From Pseudomonas oryzihabitans (GTDB lineage Bacteria > Pseudomonadota > Gammaproteobacteria > Pseudomonadales > Pseudomonadaceae), in NCBI RefSeq assembly GCF_024652905.1, contig NZ_CP102428.1:2182501-2246500 (forward strand): a stretch of 64,000 nt of DNA, written 5' to 3'. The notes beneath the pieces are model-generated. The model was given only the letters and a program-made list of their open reading frames with translations. It did not search any database and was not told the DNA's origin. Made by a program: the position numbers and the translations under genes. This document shows positions 45,199-54,825 of this stretch, in pieces. The first letter of the stretch is position 1. Every line of letters begins with the position of its first letter.

Positions 45199-47448
45199 CT
45201 ACCTTTTGTGTACCGGCGACGGTCGTTGTTTGGGAAGGGCGAAATAGAAGGTAGCGCCCTCGCCGATGGCGCCCTCTGCCCAGACACGACCGTCATGGCG
45301 TTCGATGATGCGTCTGACGCTGGCCAGGCCGATGCCGACCCCTTCGAATTCGTCGGCGTGGTGCAGGCGCTGGAAGACGCCGAACAGCTTGCCCACGTAA
45401 TCCATGTTGAAGCCGACGCCGTTGTCCCGGACAAAGACGATGTCCTCGGAATCGCTCGGCAAGGTGCCGATCTCGATCACCGCGGGGTCTTCGTAGCGAC
45501 TGTATTTGATGGCATTGGCCAGCAGATTGCGCAAGGCGAGATGGACAAAGGCGGCGTCGGCGATGACCACCGGCAGGGGGCCGATGTGCCACTCCACCTG
45601 ACGCTCTTCATAGTCCGGCGCCATTTCTTCACGGATGGCTTCCACCAAGGCCGTGAGGTTGACGTCGGAATAGCGAATAGCGGCCCGGCCCATCTGCGAA
45701 AAACTCAGCAGATTGTCGACCAGGCTGCCGGCGAAGCGCGCCGAGGAGCCAATGTTCTCCAGGAAGCGCCGACCGCGATCCGACAACTTGCCGCCTTCGA
45801 TGTCGCCCAGCAGCTCGGCATAGCCGGCGATATGGCGCAACGGCGCACGCAGATCGTGGGAGACGCTGTAGGAGAAGGCCGCCAGCTCCTTGTTGCTGCG
45901 TTGCAGCTCTTCGGCCAGCTCGGCCATTTCTTCGGCCTTGCGCAAGACGATCCCGCGCACCGCGTTGCGCAGTTCGATGGCGCTTTCCAACTCCAGGGGG
46001 GACCAGGGCAGCGACAGACCACGTACCGTCTCCTGCCACAGCGCAAAGCTCTGTCGCGGCGACAGGCGCCCATCGCTGCCTTCCTGCTTGGTCGGGCGCC
46101 CCGCCCAGTTGACCACCTGGACCAGCTCGCTGCGGAACCAGATCAGGTAGTGGGAATGCAGTTCGGAAATGGGTACGGCGAGGACTCCGGCGGCATACCC
46201 GGCGAGCTCGGGCAGCTCGGCGATGTCCTTGGCCACGTTATCGGTGACGTAATGATCCTTGACGTTGACCGACAGCCATTCGACCAGGCTGTCCACCACC
46301 TCGCGCGGCGGCACCTGACCGATCAGCTCGGTACCGTCGGAGGAGATGATGGCGGCACCCTGGGCCCGGGCGAAATCCAGATAGACCTGCGGCAGTTCCA
46401 GCAGCCCCTGGCAGACACTGTCGCGGTCGGCCATGGCCGACAGCATCTGCACCATGGATTGGCGCAGGGCCAGACGGCGGTCGGATTCCGCGTGGGTCTC
46501 GGCCGCATCGATCTGCAGCGACAGCACCCGGCCAAACAGCTCGCAGGCGGTACGCGTCTGGAACGACACCCGCTGGGGCTGACGATCATGGCAGAGCACC
46601 AGCCCCCAGAGGCGGTCGCCGACCACGATGGAGATGGACATGGATGCCAGGGTGCCCATGTTTCTCATGTACTGCAGATGCACCGGTGACACGCTGCGCA
46701 GCTGCGCGAAGCTGAGATCCAGCGGTTGCCCGGTCGATGGATTGATCGGCGGCTGCAGCGGCGAGGGCTGATAGCAGGCATTGCCGATCACCCGAATACG
46801 GTTGGCCAGGTACAGGCGCCGGGCCTGGGCCGGAATGTCCGAGGCGGGGAATCTCAGCCCCAGGTAGGTGGGTACCCCTGGCGCGCACTCCTCGGCCAGG
46901 ACCTGACCATGACCGTCGTCGTCGAAGCGATAGATCATGGTGTGATCGAAACCGGAGATACGCTTGGCTTCGCGCACGGCGAGCGTGGCGATGGCGTCGA
47001 CGGTTTCCGCCTGATGCAGTTGCTCGATGAACACCCGCACCATGGGATAGAGGGTATTGAGGCCGAGTCGGCTGTCCACCGGCGCCTCGAACTCGACGAT
47101 CAGCACCCCGCCGAAGCGATGCATGAACAGGGCGAAGGTCTGCTGTCGCGGTCCCAGGGTCACGTCGCCCTGATAGATGGGATTCTGCTCTTCCTGGGCC
47201 AGGGCGCCGAGCATCGCGGGCAGATCCCGATCCGGCAACAATTCGCCCAGGGTGCGTCCCAGCACCTCCTCCACGGCGATCCCGAGGTACTCGAGCACAT
47301 TGGCGCTGGCCTGCACGATGCGCAGATCCGGCTCTTCCACGGCGAACAGGAAGCCATGTTCCTGGATACTGCCGGGAATGTGGATCGGCTCATTGGCACA
47401 ATCGGCCAGAGCATCGGGCTGCGTCTTGGAGGGTGACTCGAGCGCCAA
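45199..47448 (-). CDS. bphP: Bacteriophytochrome histidine kinase
   Basis: This 749-residue red/far-red photoreceptor has a PAS domain with the biliverdin-binding Cys17 (ADCANEPIHIPGSIQEHG). The GAF domain has FPASDIPAQARRLY and the chromophore-pocket SVSPVHLQYMRNMG. The PHY domain has the tongue PRQSF motif (SPRQSFALWQETVRG). The C-terminal kinase has YSVSHDLRAPLRHIAGYAELL and VRDNGVGFNMDYVGKLFGVFQRLH. All photochemical key residues are present. The TTG start is supported by GAGG eight bases upstream and places Cys17 as expected. It heads the bphP-RR-hybrid kinase-bphO operon. Confidence 0.95.
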   Translation of the reverse strand: MALESPSKTQPDALADCANEPIHIPGSIQEHGFLFAVEEPDLRIVQASANVLEYLGIAVEEVLGRTLGELLPDRDLPAMLGALAQEEQNPIYQGDVTLGPRQQTFALFMHRFGGVLIVEFEAPVDSRLGLNTLYPMVRVFIEQLHQAETVDAIATLAVREAKRISGFDHTMIYRFDDDGHGQVLAEECAPGVPTYLGLRFPASDIPAQARRLYLANRIRVIGNACYQPSPLQPPINPSTGQPLDLSFAQLRSVSPVHLQYMRNMGTLASMSISIVVGDRLWGLVLCHDRQPQRVSFQTRTACELFGRVLSLQIDAAETHAESDRRLALRQSMVQMLSAMADRDSVCQGLLELPQVYLDFARAQGAAIISSDGTELIGQVPPREVVDSLVEWLSVNVKDHYVTDNVAKDIAELPELAGYAAGVLAVPISELHSHYLIWFRSELVQVVNWAGRPTKQEGSDGRLSPRQSFALWQETVRGLSLPWSPLELESAIELRNAVRGIVLRKAEEMAELAEELQRSNKELAAFSYSVSHDLRAPLRHIAGYAELLGDIEGGKLSDRGRRFLENIGSSARFAGSLVDNLLSFSQMGRAAIRYSDVNLTALVEAIREEMAPDYEERQVEWHIGPLPVVIADAAFVHLALRNLLANAIKYSRYEDPAVIEIGTLPSDSEDIVFVRDNGVGFNMDYVGKLFGVFQRLHHADEFEGVGIGLASVRRIIERHDGRVWAEGAIGEGATFYFALPKQRPSPVHKR

Positions 47449-47662
47449 ACCGGGAACCTCGTGTGATCGGGGAGAAACGCAGGAAAGAGGTGCGCAAAAA
47501 GGGAATCAAGAATCGTCCAGACTACCAGACCCTGGGCGGGAGGCGAAGCGAAACGGCACCCACCCTGACCACCTGCTCAAAAGGCGATAGCCCGTCCGGG
47601 GCAAGCCGGAATCTTCACCCCTGGCGTCTGGTCGGACCTGGTTTAGCCCCAGGAATCCATCC

Positions 47663-48688
47663 ATGTCCCTGCGCCTCGCCCTCCCCCTGGCCACCCTGTT
47701 GCTGAGCCCACTCACTCAGGCGCAGTCCGTCTATGGCGAACGTCTCGAAGGCTTCGACTACGACTTTCCGGTCAAGACCTTCAGCTTCGACTCTCAGCGC
47801 CAAGCGTTGGAGATGGCCTATCTCGATGTCGCACCGAGCGGAAAACCGAACGGCCGGACCCTGGTCCTGCTGCACGGCAAGAACTTCTGTGCCGGTACCT
47901 GGGCACAGAGCATCCAGGTGCTGAGCGCTGCCGGCTATCGGATCGTGGCCCCGGATCAGATCGGTTTCTGCAAATCCAGCAAGCCGGCGCACTATCAGTA
48001 CAGCTTCCAGCAACTCGCCGCCAATACCCGCGCCCTGCTCGACCACCTGGGCATCGCCCGGGCGACGCTGATCGGTCACTCGACCGGCGGCATGCTGGCG
48101 ACCCGCTATGCGCTGCTCTATCCCGAGGCCACCGAACAGCTGGTACTGGTCAACCCCATCGGCCTGGAGGACTGGAAGGCCCTGGGCGTGCCCTATCGCA
48201 GCGTCGACCAGTGGTACGCCCGGGAACTCAAGACCTCCGCCGATGGCATCCGGGACTACGAGCGCAGCACCTATTACGCCGGCCAGTGGTCGCCGGACTA
48301 CGACCGCTGGGTCGACATGCTCGCGGGTCTCAACAACGGGCCGGGCAAGGAGCGGGTGGCGTGGAACTCGGCACTGATCTACGACATGATCTACAGCCAG
48401 CCGGTGGTCTATGAATTCGCGCGATTGCGCATGCCCACCCTGCTGCTGATCGGCCAGCGCGACACCACGGCCATCGGCAAGGATGCCGCGCCAGCCGAGC
48501 TCAAGGCGCAGCTGGGCCGCTATCCCGAATTGGGCAAGGCGGCGGCGCGGCGTATCCCCCAGGCGACCCTGGTGGAATTCGAGGATCTGGGCCATGCGCC
48601 CCAGATGCAGGCGCCGGAACGCTTTCACCAGGCACTGCTGCAAGGGCTGAGTACCCTCAAGGCTCCCTCGGCGCCGTCCAAACCCTGA
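47663..48688 (+). CDS. Exported alpha/beta hydrolase
   Basis: This 341-residue protein has a signal peptide (about 1-20, ending LTQAQS) and an alpha/beta-hydrolase fold. It has the oxyanion loop VLLHGKNFCAGTW, nucleophile elbow GHSTGG (Ser about 142), a likely acid in LLLIGQRDTTAIG and the catalytic His in EDLGHAPQMQAP. Members hydrolyse esters or epoxides; the substrate is unknown. It stands alone, divergent from bphP, with a strong bidirectional terminator. Confidence 0.88.
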   Translation: MSLRLALPLATLLLSPLTQAQSVYGERLEGFDYDFPVKTFSFDSQRQALEMAYLDVAPSGKPNGRTLVLLHGKNFCAGTWAQSIQVLSAAGYRIVAPDQIGFCKSSKPAHYQYSFQQLAANTRALLDHLGIARATLIGHSTGGMLATRYALLYPEATEQLVLVNPIGLEDWKALGVPYRSVDQWYARELKTSADGIRDYERSTYYAGQWSPDYDRWVDMLAGLNNGPGKERVAWNSALIYDMIYSQPVVYEFARLRMPTLLLIGQRDTTAIGKDAAPAELKAQLGRYPELGKAAARRIPQATLVEFEDLGHAPQMQAPERFHQALLQGLSTLKAPSAPSKP

Positions 48689-48705
48689 CCCGCTTCCGCC
48701 GGTAA

Positions 48706-48739
48706 AAAAGGCGGCGCACCCGAGGGTACGCCGCCTTTT
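48706..48739. terminator. Bidirectional terminator between the hydrolase and gdhB
   Basis: AAAAGGCGGCGCACCC and GGGTACGCCGCCTTTT form a 16-base stem with one mismatch and a two-base centre. A-run and T-run flanks serve both converging genes. Confidence 0.9.
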
Positions 48740-48794
48740 CATGGCGCTGTCGGATCAGGGCGCCCGCGAGATCCAGTCGCGGGTACCCTTCGCC

Positions 48795-51700
48795 TCAGAC
48801 GCTGCTGCTGGCCAGATCCGCCAGTTCACGACTGGCGACGCTGTACATCGCATAGTCCTGCCCGCTGGCATTGCGCAGATCCACCAGCAGGCCCCGCCAG
48901 CGCTCCACCGCCGCCCTATGGCGTTCCAGCCACAGTGACAACCGGGCTTCCGGATCGCTCGGCGCCTCGCTCAGATTGAGCATGGCGACGGTGATGGTAC
49001 GCTGCTGCACATCCACCTCGTCGCGGAACGCCTCGCGGGCCAGGGCCTGCCAGGCATTGGCCACCGGCAGCTGGTTGAGTTGCTGCTGATACCAGGCTAG
49101 ATCCAGCACATCGCCCGCCGCGAACCAGGTGGCCGCCACCGCCAGCGGATCCTGGGCGGTGACCTCCGCCGCCTGGATCACCGGCAGCAGCGTATAGATG
49201 TGGTTGGTCCCGGCGACCACGCGCGCCAGCAGCTCGGGTACGCCCGCTTCGGTATAGGCGCGGAAGCGCTCTTCCCAGTCCTGACGCGGTTCGCCCTGCA
49301 GCAGTTCATCCAGGCGTACGCCCAGAGCGGCGATGCGTGGCCCGAAGAAGGCCGCCACGGCGCCGGCATCCAGACCACTGCGATGGCTGCGCAGGAACCA
49401 GCGGGAGGCCCGGCGCCCCAGGCGCATCAGTTCGCTCATCAGACGCAGCTGCAGGTCAGCCGGCACCTGATGATCCAGGGCTTCCACCTGACGCCACCAG
49501 TGCGGCAGGTGCAGCACGTCGCGCATCACCACATAGGCGCGGGCGACATCGGCCGCGCTCATGCCGGTGGATTCGCACAGGCGCTGCACGAAGGTGATGC
49601 CCATGTGGTTGATCAGGTCGTTGGCGATCTGGTTGGCGACGATCTCGCGCTTGAGGCGGTGGCGCGCCATGGCCTCGGGGAACTGCTCGGTCAGGCGTTG
49701 CGGGAAGGCGCCTTGCATGTCGCGGGCGAGGTAGTCATCATCCGGCACCGAAGAGGCTAGCAACTGTTCCTTGAGGTCGATCTTGCTGTAGGAAATCAGC
49801 ACCGACAGCTCGGCCCGGGTCAGCCCCTGTTCCTTGGCCGCGCGTTCGGCGAGCACCTCATCGCTGGGCAGGAATTCGAGGGTACGATCCAGCTTGCCGC
49901 GCCCTTCGAGATCCACGATCAGCCGTTGGTACTCGGCCAGGTGGGTCCGCGCGCGATACTCCGCCAGGGACAGGGCCCCGGTCTGCATGTAGTTGTTGGC
50001 GACCACCAGCTCGCCGACCTCGTCGGTCATCTCGCCCATCAGCGTATTGCGCTGCTTGACGGTCATGTCGCCGGCGGAGACCACATCGCCCAGCAGGATC
50101 TTGATGTTGACCTCGTGGTCGGAGCAGTCCACGCCCCCGGCATTGTCGATGAAGTCGGTGTTGCAGGCGCCGCCGTGCAGGCCGAATTCCACCCGCGCCA
50201 GCTGGCTCATGCCCAGGTTGCCACCCTCGCCGATCACCTTGGCACGCAGGTCGCAACCGTCCACGCGCAGACCGTCGTTGGCCTTGTCGCCGATATCGGC
50301 GTGGGTTTCGAAGCTGGCCTTGACGTAGGTGCCGATGCCGCCATTCCAGATCAGGTCCACCGGCGCCTTGAGCAGGGCGTTGATCAGCTCGTTGGGCGTC
50401 AGGTGATCGGCCTGCAGATCGAAGCGCGCCTTCATCTCGGGGCTGATGGCGATGCGCTTGGCACTGCGCGGGAAGATGCCACCGCCCTGGGAGATCAGAC
50501 TGGCGTCATAGTCGGTCCAGCTCGACCGCGGCAGATTGAACAGCCGCTCGCGCTCGACATAGCTGCGCTCGGCGTCCGGGTTGGGATCGATGAAGATGTG
50601 CAGGTGGTTGAAGGCCGCCACCAGCTCCAGGCTACGCGAACGCAGCAGGCCGTTGCCGAAGACGTCGCCGGCCATGTCGCCGATGCCCACCACGGTGACC
50701 GGATCGGTCTGGACATCGATGCCGCGCTCACGGAAGTGACGCTGCACGCTGACCCAGGCACCCCGCGAGGTGATGCCCATCTTCTTGTGGTCATAGCCCG
50801 CCGAACCACCGGAGGCGAAGGCGTCGTCGAGCCAGAAACCGTAGTCCTGGGCGATGCCGTTGGCGATGTCGGAGAAGGTCGCGGTGCCCTTGTCGGCCGC
50901 CACCACCAGATAGGGATCGTCGCCGTCGTAGCGCACCACCGCGGCCGGCGGCACCACCTCGCCATCCTTGAGATTGTCGGTGATGTCCAGCAGACCGCTG
51001 ATGAAGATGCGGTAGCAGGCGATGGCCTCGGCCTGGATCTCGTCACGGGAGCCACCGGTGGGTAGCCGGCGCGGCACGAAGCCACCCTTGGCGCCCACAG
51101 GCACGATCACCGAATTCTTGACCTGCTGCGCCTTGACCAGGCCCAGCACCTCGGTGCGGTAGTCTTCCTCGCGATCCGACCAGCGCAGGCCGCCACGGGC
51201 GACGTTGCCGAATCTGAGGTGCACCCCTTCCACACGCGGGCTGTAGACGAAGATCTCGTAGCGCGGCACCGGGCGCGGCAGCTCGGGAATGGCCTTGGGA
51301 TCGAGCTTGAAGCTGAAGTAGGCCTTGGGTTTGCCGGCGGCATCGGTCTGGAAGACGTTGGTTCTCAGGGTCGCCTTGATCAGGTCCAGATAGCGCCGCA
51401 GGATGCGGTCTTCGTTGAGCACCGCGACGTCGTCGAGGGCGCTGAGGATGGCCTGCTCCAGCCGCTGTTGCTTGTCGTCCAGGTCTTCGCTGGTCATGCG
51501 CCGCGCCAGATAGAACTTCATGCGGAACAGCCGCACCAGTTCCCGGGCGATATCGACATGGGCGTTGAGGGTGGCGGCGATGTAGCCGATGTCGAAGCCG
51601 ATGCGAATCTGCTTGAGATAGCGCGCATAGGCGCGCAGCACCGCGACGTCGCGCCAGGGCAGCCCGGCGGTCAGCACCAGGCGATTGAAGCTGTCGTTTT

Positions 51701-53642
51701 CCGCCTGGCCTTCCACCACCTGGACGAAGGCGTCCTGGAAGGTGTCGTTGAGTTGCTGCAGATCCAGCTCGAGGCCGGCCACGGTGGTGAAGGCGAAGTC
51801 ATGGATCCAGTAGCGGCGGCCATTGCGATGACGCAGCTCGTAGGGGAATTCGCCGAGCACGCGCAGGCCGAGATTTTCCAGGATCGGCAAGACGTCCGAC
51901 AGCGCCAGGGGCGTGTCGGCGTGGTAGAGCTTGCAGTGCAGAATGTTGTCGCCGGTCTGGGTCAGCGGCTGGTAGAAGCCCATGGCCAGACGGCGATCGT
52001 CCTTCAGGGCCAGCAGGTGCCGCATGTCCACCACGGCCAGGTGCGGCGCGAAGCGCTCGCGGTAGCCGGCCGGAAAGCCCAGCGGGTAATCGGCCAGGAT
52101 GGAGGTGCCCTGGGCTTCGCCGAAGCTGTCCACCATCAGGCTGGCGAAATCGTCCTTCCAGCTGCGGCAGGCCTGCACCATCTCCTGCTCCAGGCGCGCC
52201 GGATCGACATCCTGGGGCTGCAGGGGATCGACGCGCAGGATGAACTGCACCCGCGCCAGCACGGATTCGGAGAAGAAGGTCCAGAATTCGCAGTCGGTGC
52301 CGTGCAGGCGATCCATGAGGATCTGCTGCATGCGCTGGCGGACTTCGGTGGAGTAGATGTCGCGCGGCACATAGGCCAGGCAATAGAAGAACTGGCCATA
52401 GGGATCGCGGCGCAGGAAGACGCGCACCTTGCTGCGTTCCTGGATCTGCACGATGGCCATGGCGGTGCTGAAGAGATCGTCCACCGGGGTCTGGAACAGA
52501 TCGTCCCGCGGCAGGCCTTCGAGCACCTGCGCCAGTTCCTTGCCCAGGTGGGCGCTGCTGTCGAAATCGGCGCGGCGGCGCACCTCGTCGACCTTGCGGC
52601 GGATGTAGGGGATCTCGCGCACGCTGTCGTTGTAGACGCTGGAGGTATAGAGCCCCATGAAGCGATGCTCGCGCACCACCCGGCCATTGGCGTCCACCTC
52701 GCGCAGGGAAACGAAATCGGGATAGGCCGGACGATGCACCCGGCTCGGGTCGGCCGCCTTGGCAAAGGACAGTAGCACCGGCTCGCGCAGGTAACGCAGC
52801 GGATCACCGGACAGGCTGATCTCGGCCGTCTCGGGACGGCCGCGCAGCCGCCGCGACAGCCCCAGCAGGGAGTCGGGCACATAGCGTTGCACCGCGGTCT
52901 CGCCATCGCCTTCGACGGTGAATTCCTCGTAGCCGAGGAAGGTGAATCTGTCGTTGCGCAGCCAGTCGAGGAAGGCCTTGACCTCGGCCAGCTCCCCCTC
53001 CTCCACGCCCGCCGGACGCCGATCCAGCCAGGTCAGCAGGTCGCCGACCTTGGCCTTCATGGCGGCGAAGTCACCCACGGTCAGGCGGACCTCGCCGAGG
53101 ATCTCCTGCAGCGCTGCCTCCAAGGCGCGCAACTCGCTGGTTGCCGCGCAGCGGTCGATCTCAAGGAACATCAGGGCTTCGCGGGTCACTCCTTCGCCCT
53201 GCTGGCCCTTAGGCAGCAGCTCGAGCAGACGACCCTGGGCATCTCGACGGACGCTGAGAACGCTGTTCTGCAGGGTATGGACACTGTAGCCCTGGCGATT
53301 GAGTTCCATGCGCACCGAGTCCACCAGGAACGGCGAATCGGCGTGCAGTACCTCGACCACAGTGTGGCTCGATTGCCAGCCGTGTCGCTCGTAATCCGGA
53401 TTGAAGACCTGCACCCGCGGCTCGGCCGGATCGAAGACGTCCAGCAGGCGCCAGGCCGACAGCACGCAGCCGACCAGATCGGACAGCCGACGTTGGGTGA
53501 GTTCTTCCAGCGGGACGATGCCGAAGAACTGGGCGGTGAAGCGATCCAGTTGTTCGAGGGCATCCCCTTCGACATGGGCCGCGAGGGCATTCTTAAGTTG
53601 TTGTTGGAAATCCGCTTGGCTGGCAGCGGTGAAAAACGCCAT
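48795..53642 (-). CDS. gdhB: NAD-specific glutamate dehydrogenase, large (about 180 kDa) type
   Basis: This 1615-residue catabolic enzyme deaminates glutamate to 2-oxoglutarate, used when arginine or glutamate is the carbon source. A long N-terminal ACT-like regulatory region precedes the dehydrogenase core. There GNVARGGLRWSDREEDYRTEVLGLVKAQQVKNSVIVPVGAKGGFV carries the catalytic Lys region, and VVGIGDMAGDVFGNGLL the NAD-binding segment. The start MAFFTAAS has GGAG seven bases upstream and matches the family; a frame to 53750 is not supported. In P. aeruginosa the homologue is arginine-induced through ArgR. I did not identify an ArgR site here. Confidence 0.96.
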   Translation of the reverse strand: MAFFTAASQADFQQQLKNALAAHVEGDALEQLDRFTAQFFGIVPLEELTQRRLSDLVGCVLSAWRLLDVFDPAEPRVQVFNPDYERHGWQSSHTVVEVLHADSPFLVDSVRMELNRQGYSVHTLQNSVLSVRRDAQGRLLELLPKGQQGEGVTREALMFLEIDRCAATSELRALEAALQEILGEVRLTVGDFAAMKAKVGDLLTWLDRRPAGVEEGELAEVKAFLDWLRNDRFTFLGYEEFTVEGDGETAVQRYVPDSLLGLSRRLRGRPETAEISLSGDPLRYLREPVLLSFAKAADPSRVHRPAYPDFVSLREVDANGRVVREHRFMGLYTSSVYNDSVREIPYIRRKVDEVRRRADFDSSAHLGKELAQVLEGLPRDDLFQTPVDDLFSTAMAIVQIQERSKVRVFLRRDPYGQFFYCLAYVPRDIYSTEVRQRMQQILMDRLHGTDCEFWTFFSESVLARVQFILRVDPLQPQDVDPARLEQEMVQACRSWKDDFASLMVDSFGEAQGTSILADYPLGFPAGYRERFAPHLAVVDMRHLLALKDDRRLAMGFYQPLTQTGDNILHCKLYHADTPLALSDVLPILENLGLRVLGEFPYELRHRNGRRYWIHDFAFTTVAGLELDLQQLNDTFQDAFVQVVEGQAENDSFNRLVLTAGLPWRDVAVLRAYARYLKQIRIGFDIGYIAATLNAHVDIARELVRLFRMKFYLARRMTSEDLDDKQQRLEQAILSALDDVAVLNEDRILRRYLDLIKATLRTNVFQTDAAGKPKAYFSFKLDPKAIPELPRPVPRYEIFVYSPRVEGVHLRFGNVARGGLRWSDREEDYRTEVLGLVKAQQVKNSVIVPVGAKGGFVPRRLPTGGSRDEIQAEAIACYRIFISGLLDITDNLKDGEVVPPAAVVRYDGDDPYLVVAADKGTATFSDIANGIAQDYGFWLDDAFASGGSAGYDHKKMGITSRGAWVSVQRHFRERGIDVQTDPVTVVGIGDMAGDVFGNGLLRSRSLELVAAFNHLHIFIDPNPDAERSYVERERLFNLPRSSWTDYDASLISQGGGIFPRSAKRIAISPEMKARFDLQADHLTPNELINALLKAPVDLIWNGGIGTYVKASFETHADIGDKANDGLRVDGCDLRAKVIGEGGNLGMSQLARVEFGLHGGACNTDFIDNAGGVDCSDHEVNIKILLGDVVSAGDMTVKQRNTLMGEMTDEVGELVVANNYMQTGALSLAEYRARTHLAEYQRLIVDLEGRGKLDRTLEFLPSDEVLAERAAKEQGLTRAELSVLISYSKIDLKEQLLASSVPDDDYLARDMQGAFPQRLTEQFPEAMARHRLKREIVANQIANDLINHMGITFVQRLCESTGMSAADVARAYVVMRDVLHLPHWWRQVEALDHQVPADLQLRLMSELMRLGRRASRWFLRSHRSGLDAGAVAAFFGPRIAALGVRLDELLQGEPRQDWEERFRAYTEAGVPELLARVVAGTNHIYTLLPVIQAAEVTAQDPLAVAATWFAAGDVLDLAWYQQQLNQLPVANAWQALAREAFRDEVDVQQRTITVAMLNLSEAPSDPEARLSLWLERHRAAVERWRGLLVDLRNASGQDYAMYSVASRELADLASSSV

Positions 53643-53834
53643 AACCGTACTCCGTCCTGAAGGTGCTGTGGGCTTCGCTCCGCAGAGGACAGGCCTCTCC
53701 CGGAGCGAGTTCCACAGGGGACGAGGCCGGACTGCACCAAAAAAGTGCAAGGATGCAGTGCCGCTAGAGTAGCCGGCAAAGCCGCCTGCGCACGTACGTC
53801 AGGGCGACAACAAGATTCAGCTGCGGAACGGATC

Positions 53835-54044
53835 TCAATAGTGTGGCGGCGGGGCTTCGTCCGGCATGCCGCCACCCCCTGCGCTCTGCAACTCCGCCTG
53901 GCGTTCGGCCAGCAGGCGGATCTGCGCCGCGCAACGATCCAGGGTCCGCTGCTGCTCGACGATGATGTCGTTGAGGGTCTGGATGGTGTCGTCCTGGAAC
54001 GCCTGGCGCATTTCCAGGTCGGCGATACGTTCTTCGAGGGTCAT
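53835..54044 (-). CDS. slyX: SlyX family protein
   Basis: This 69-residue acidic coiled-coil protein has LEERIADLEMRQAFQDDTIQTLND, then VEQQRTLDRCAAQIRLLAERQAEL, and the conserved C-terminal DEAPPPHY. Its function is unknown; it was found near slyD in enterobacteria. It overlaps the HIT gene by four bases (ATGA), a pairing common in Pseudomonas. Confidence 0.92.
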   Translation of the reverse strand: MTLEERIADLEMRQAFQDDTIQTLNDIIVEQQRTLDRCAAQIRLLAERQAELQSAGGGGMPDEAPPPHY

Positions 54045-54457
54045 ACCTGTGCCTCCTGTTCGAGCAGCCCCTGCCAGCGCTGCGCGGCCGCGCGGCCGGC
54101 GGCTTCGCCATAGGGCTCACGTGGCGAGTGCCCCCATACCGGGCCGGGCCAGGCCGGGTCACCTTCCTGCCGCAGCAAAACATGCAGGTGCAATTGCCTG
54201 ACGATGTTGCCCAGGGCACCGATGTTCAATTTTAGAGCTGGCTGAGCGCCACGCAACACCTGGGCAACAAGTGTCACCTCTCGCCACAGTTGCACCTGAT
54301 CCTGGGGTGACAGATCGAGGACCTCGGTAACACCTTCGCGCCGGGGTACCAGCACCAGCCAGTCATAGCGGCGATCGTTCAGCAGCAACACCTGGCACAG
54401 CGTCAAGGACGCCACTTCCAGGGAATCGCTCGCCAGTCGTGGATCGATTTGGAACAT
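54041..54457 (-). CDS. HIT-family protein
   Basis: This protein of about 138 residues, beginning MFQIDPRLASDSLEV, has a histidine-triad fold with GNIVRQLHLHVLLRQ. The first His of the usual H-x-H-x-H-x-x motif is Gln here, while the middle, catalytic His and the third His remain. HIT proteins cleave nucleotide phosphoramidates or dinucleotides; the substrate is unknown. It is divergent from the OprD-family porin and shares a transcript with slyX. Confidence 0.85.
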   Translation of the reverse strand: MFQIDPRLASDSLEVASLTLCQVLLLNDRRYDWLVLVPRREGVTEVLDLSPQDQVQLWREVTLVAQVLRGAQPALKLNIGALGNIVRQLHLHVLLRQEGDPAWPGPVWGHSPREPYGEAAGRAAAQRWQGLLEQEAQV

Positions 54458-54825
54458 CTCATCTCCTGCCAACACAGGTCAGCACTAAAAGTGTGCATGA
54501 CTTTGGGTGAATGAAACCTTTGGTGTCACAAAGGTGCAATCAGTCCTTCCGAAACTGCCCATTGCCTGGAGAACAACCGAGCGATAGACAGGCGGGCACA
54601 GGAATTGCCGTTTTGTGCACGCTTTTTGCTATCACGATCCGGGTACGACGATCGGAAGGGAACTCTTAAAGAATTTTCTTAAGAGTCTTGGTTAATACGC
54701 TCATCACACGCAAAATTTTGATGAAGCCTATCGCCCCTCCAAGAGAGGTGCTATATGTGCCGCCATTAGAACAAACAGCCACGGCTGACACGATGGCTGA
54801 CTTTCAACCCAAAGGAGCATTTCTG
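54458..54825. other. Divergent regulatory region upstream of the OprD-family porin
   Basis: This 368-base region is notably AT-rich between 54595 and 54730. It contains the inverted repeat at 54662-54686 and AAAGGAG eight bases before the porin ATG. It probably holds the promoters of the porin and the HIT/slyX unit. No further gene was seen. Confidence 0.55.
54662..54686 (+). promoter_or_regulatory. Operator-like inverted repeat upstream of the porin
   Basis: Perfect eight-base arms ACTCTTAA (54662-54669) and TTAAGAGT (54679-54686) flank a nine-base AT-rich spacer, about 140 bases before the porin start codon. The geometry fits a dimeric regulator. A leader hairpin is also possible, but a U-tract is lacking. 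Confidence 0.5.
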
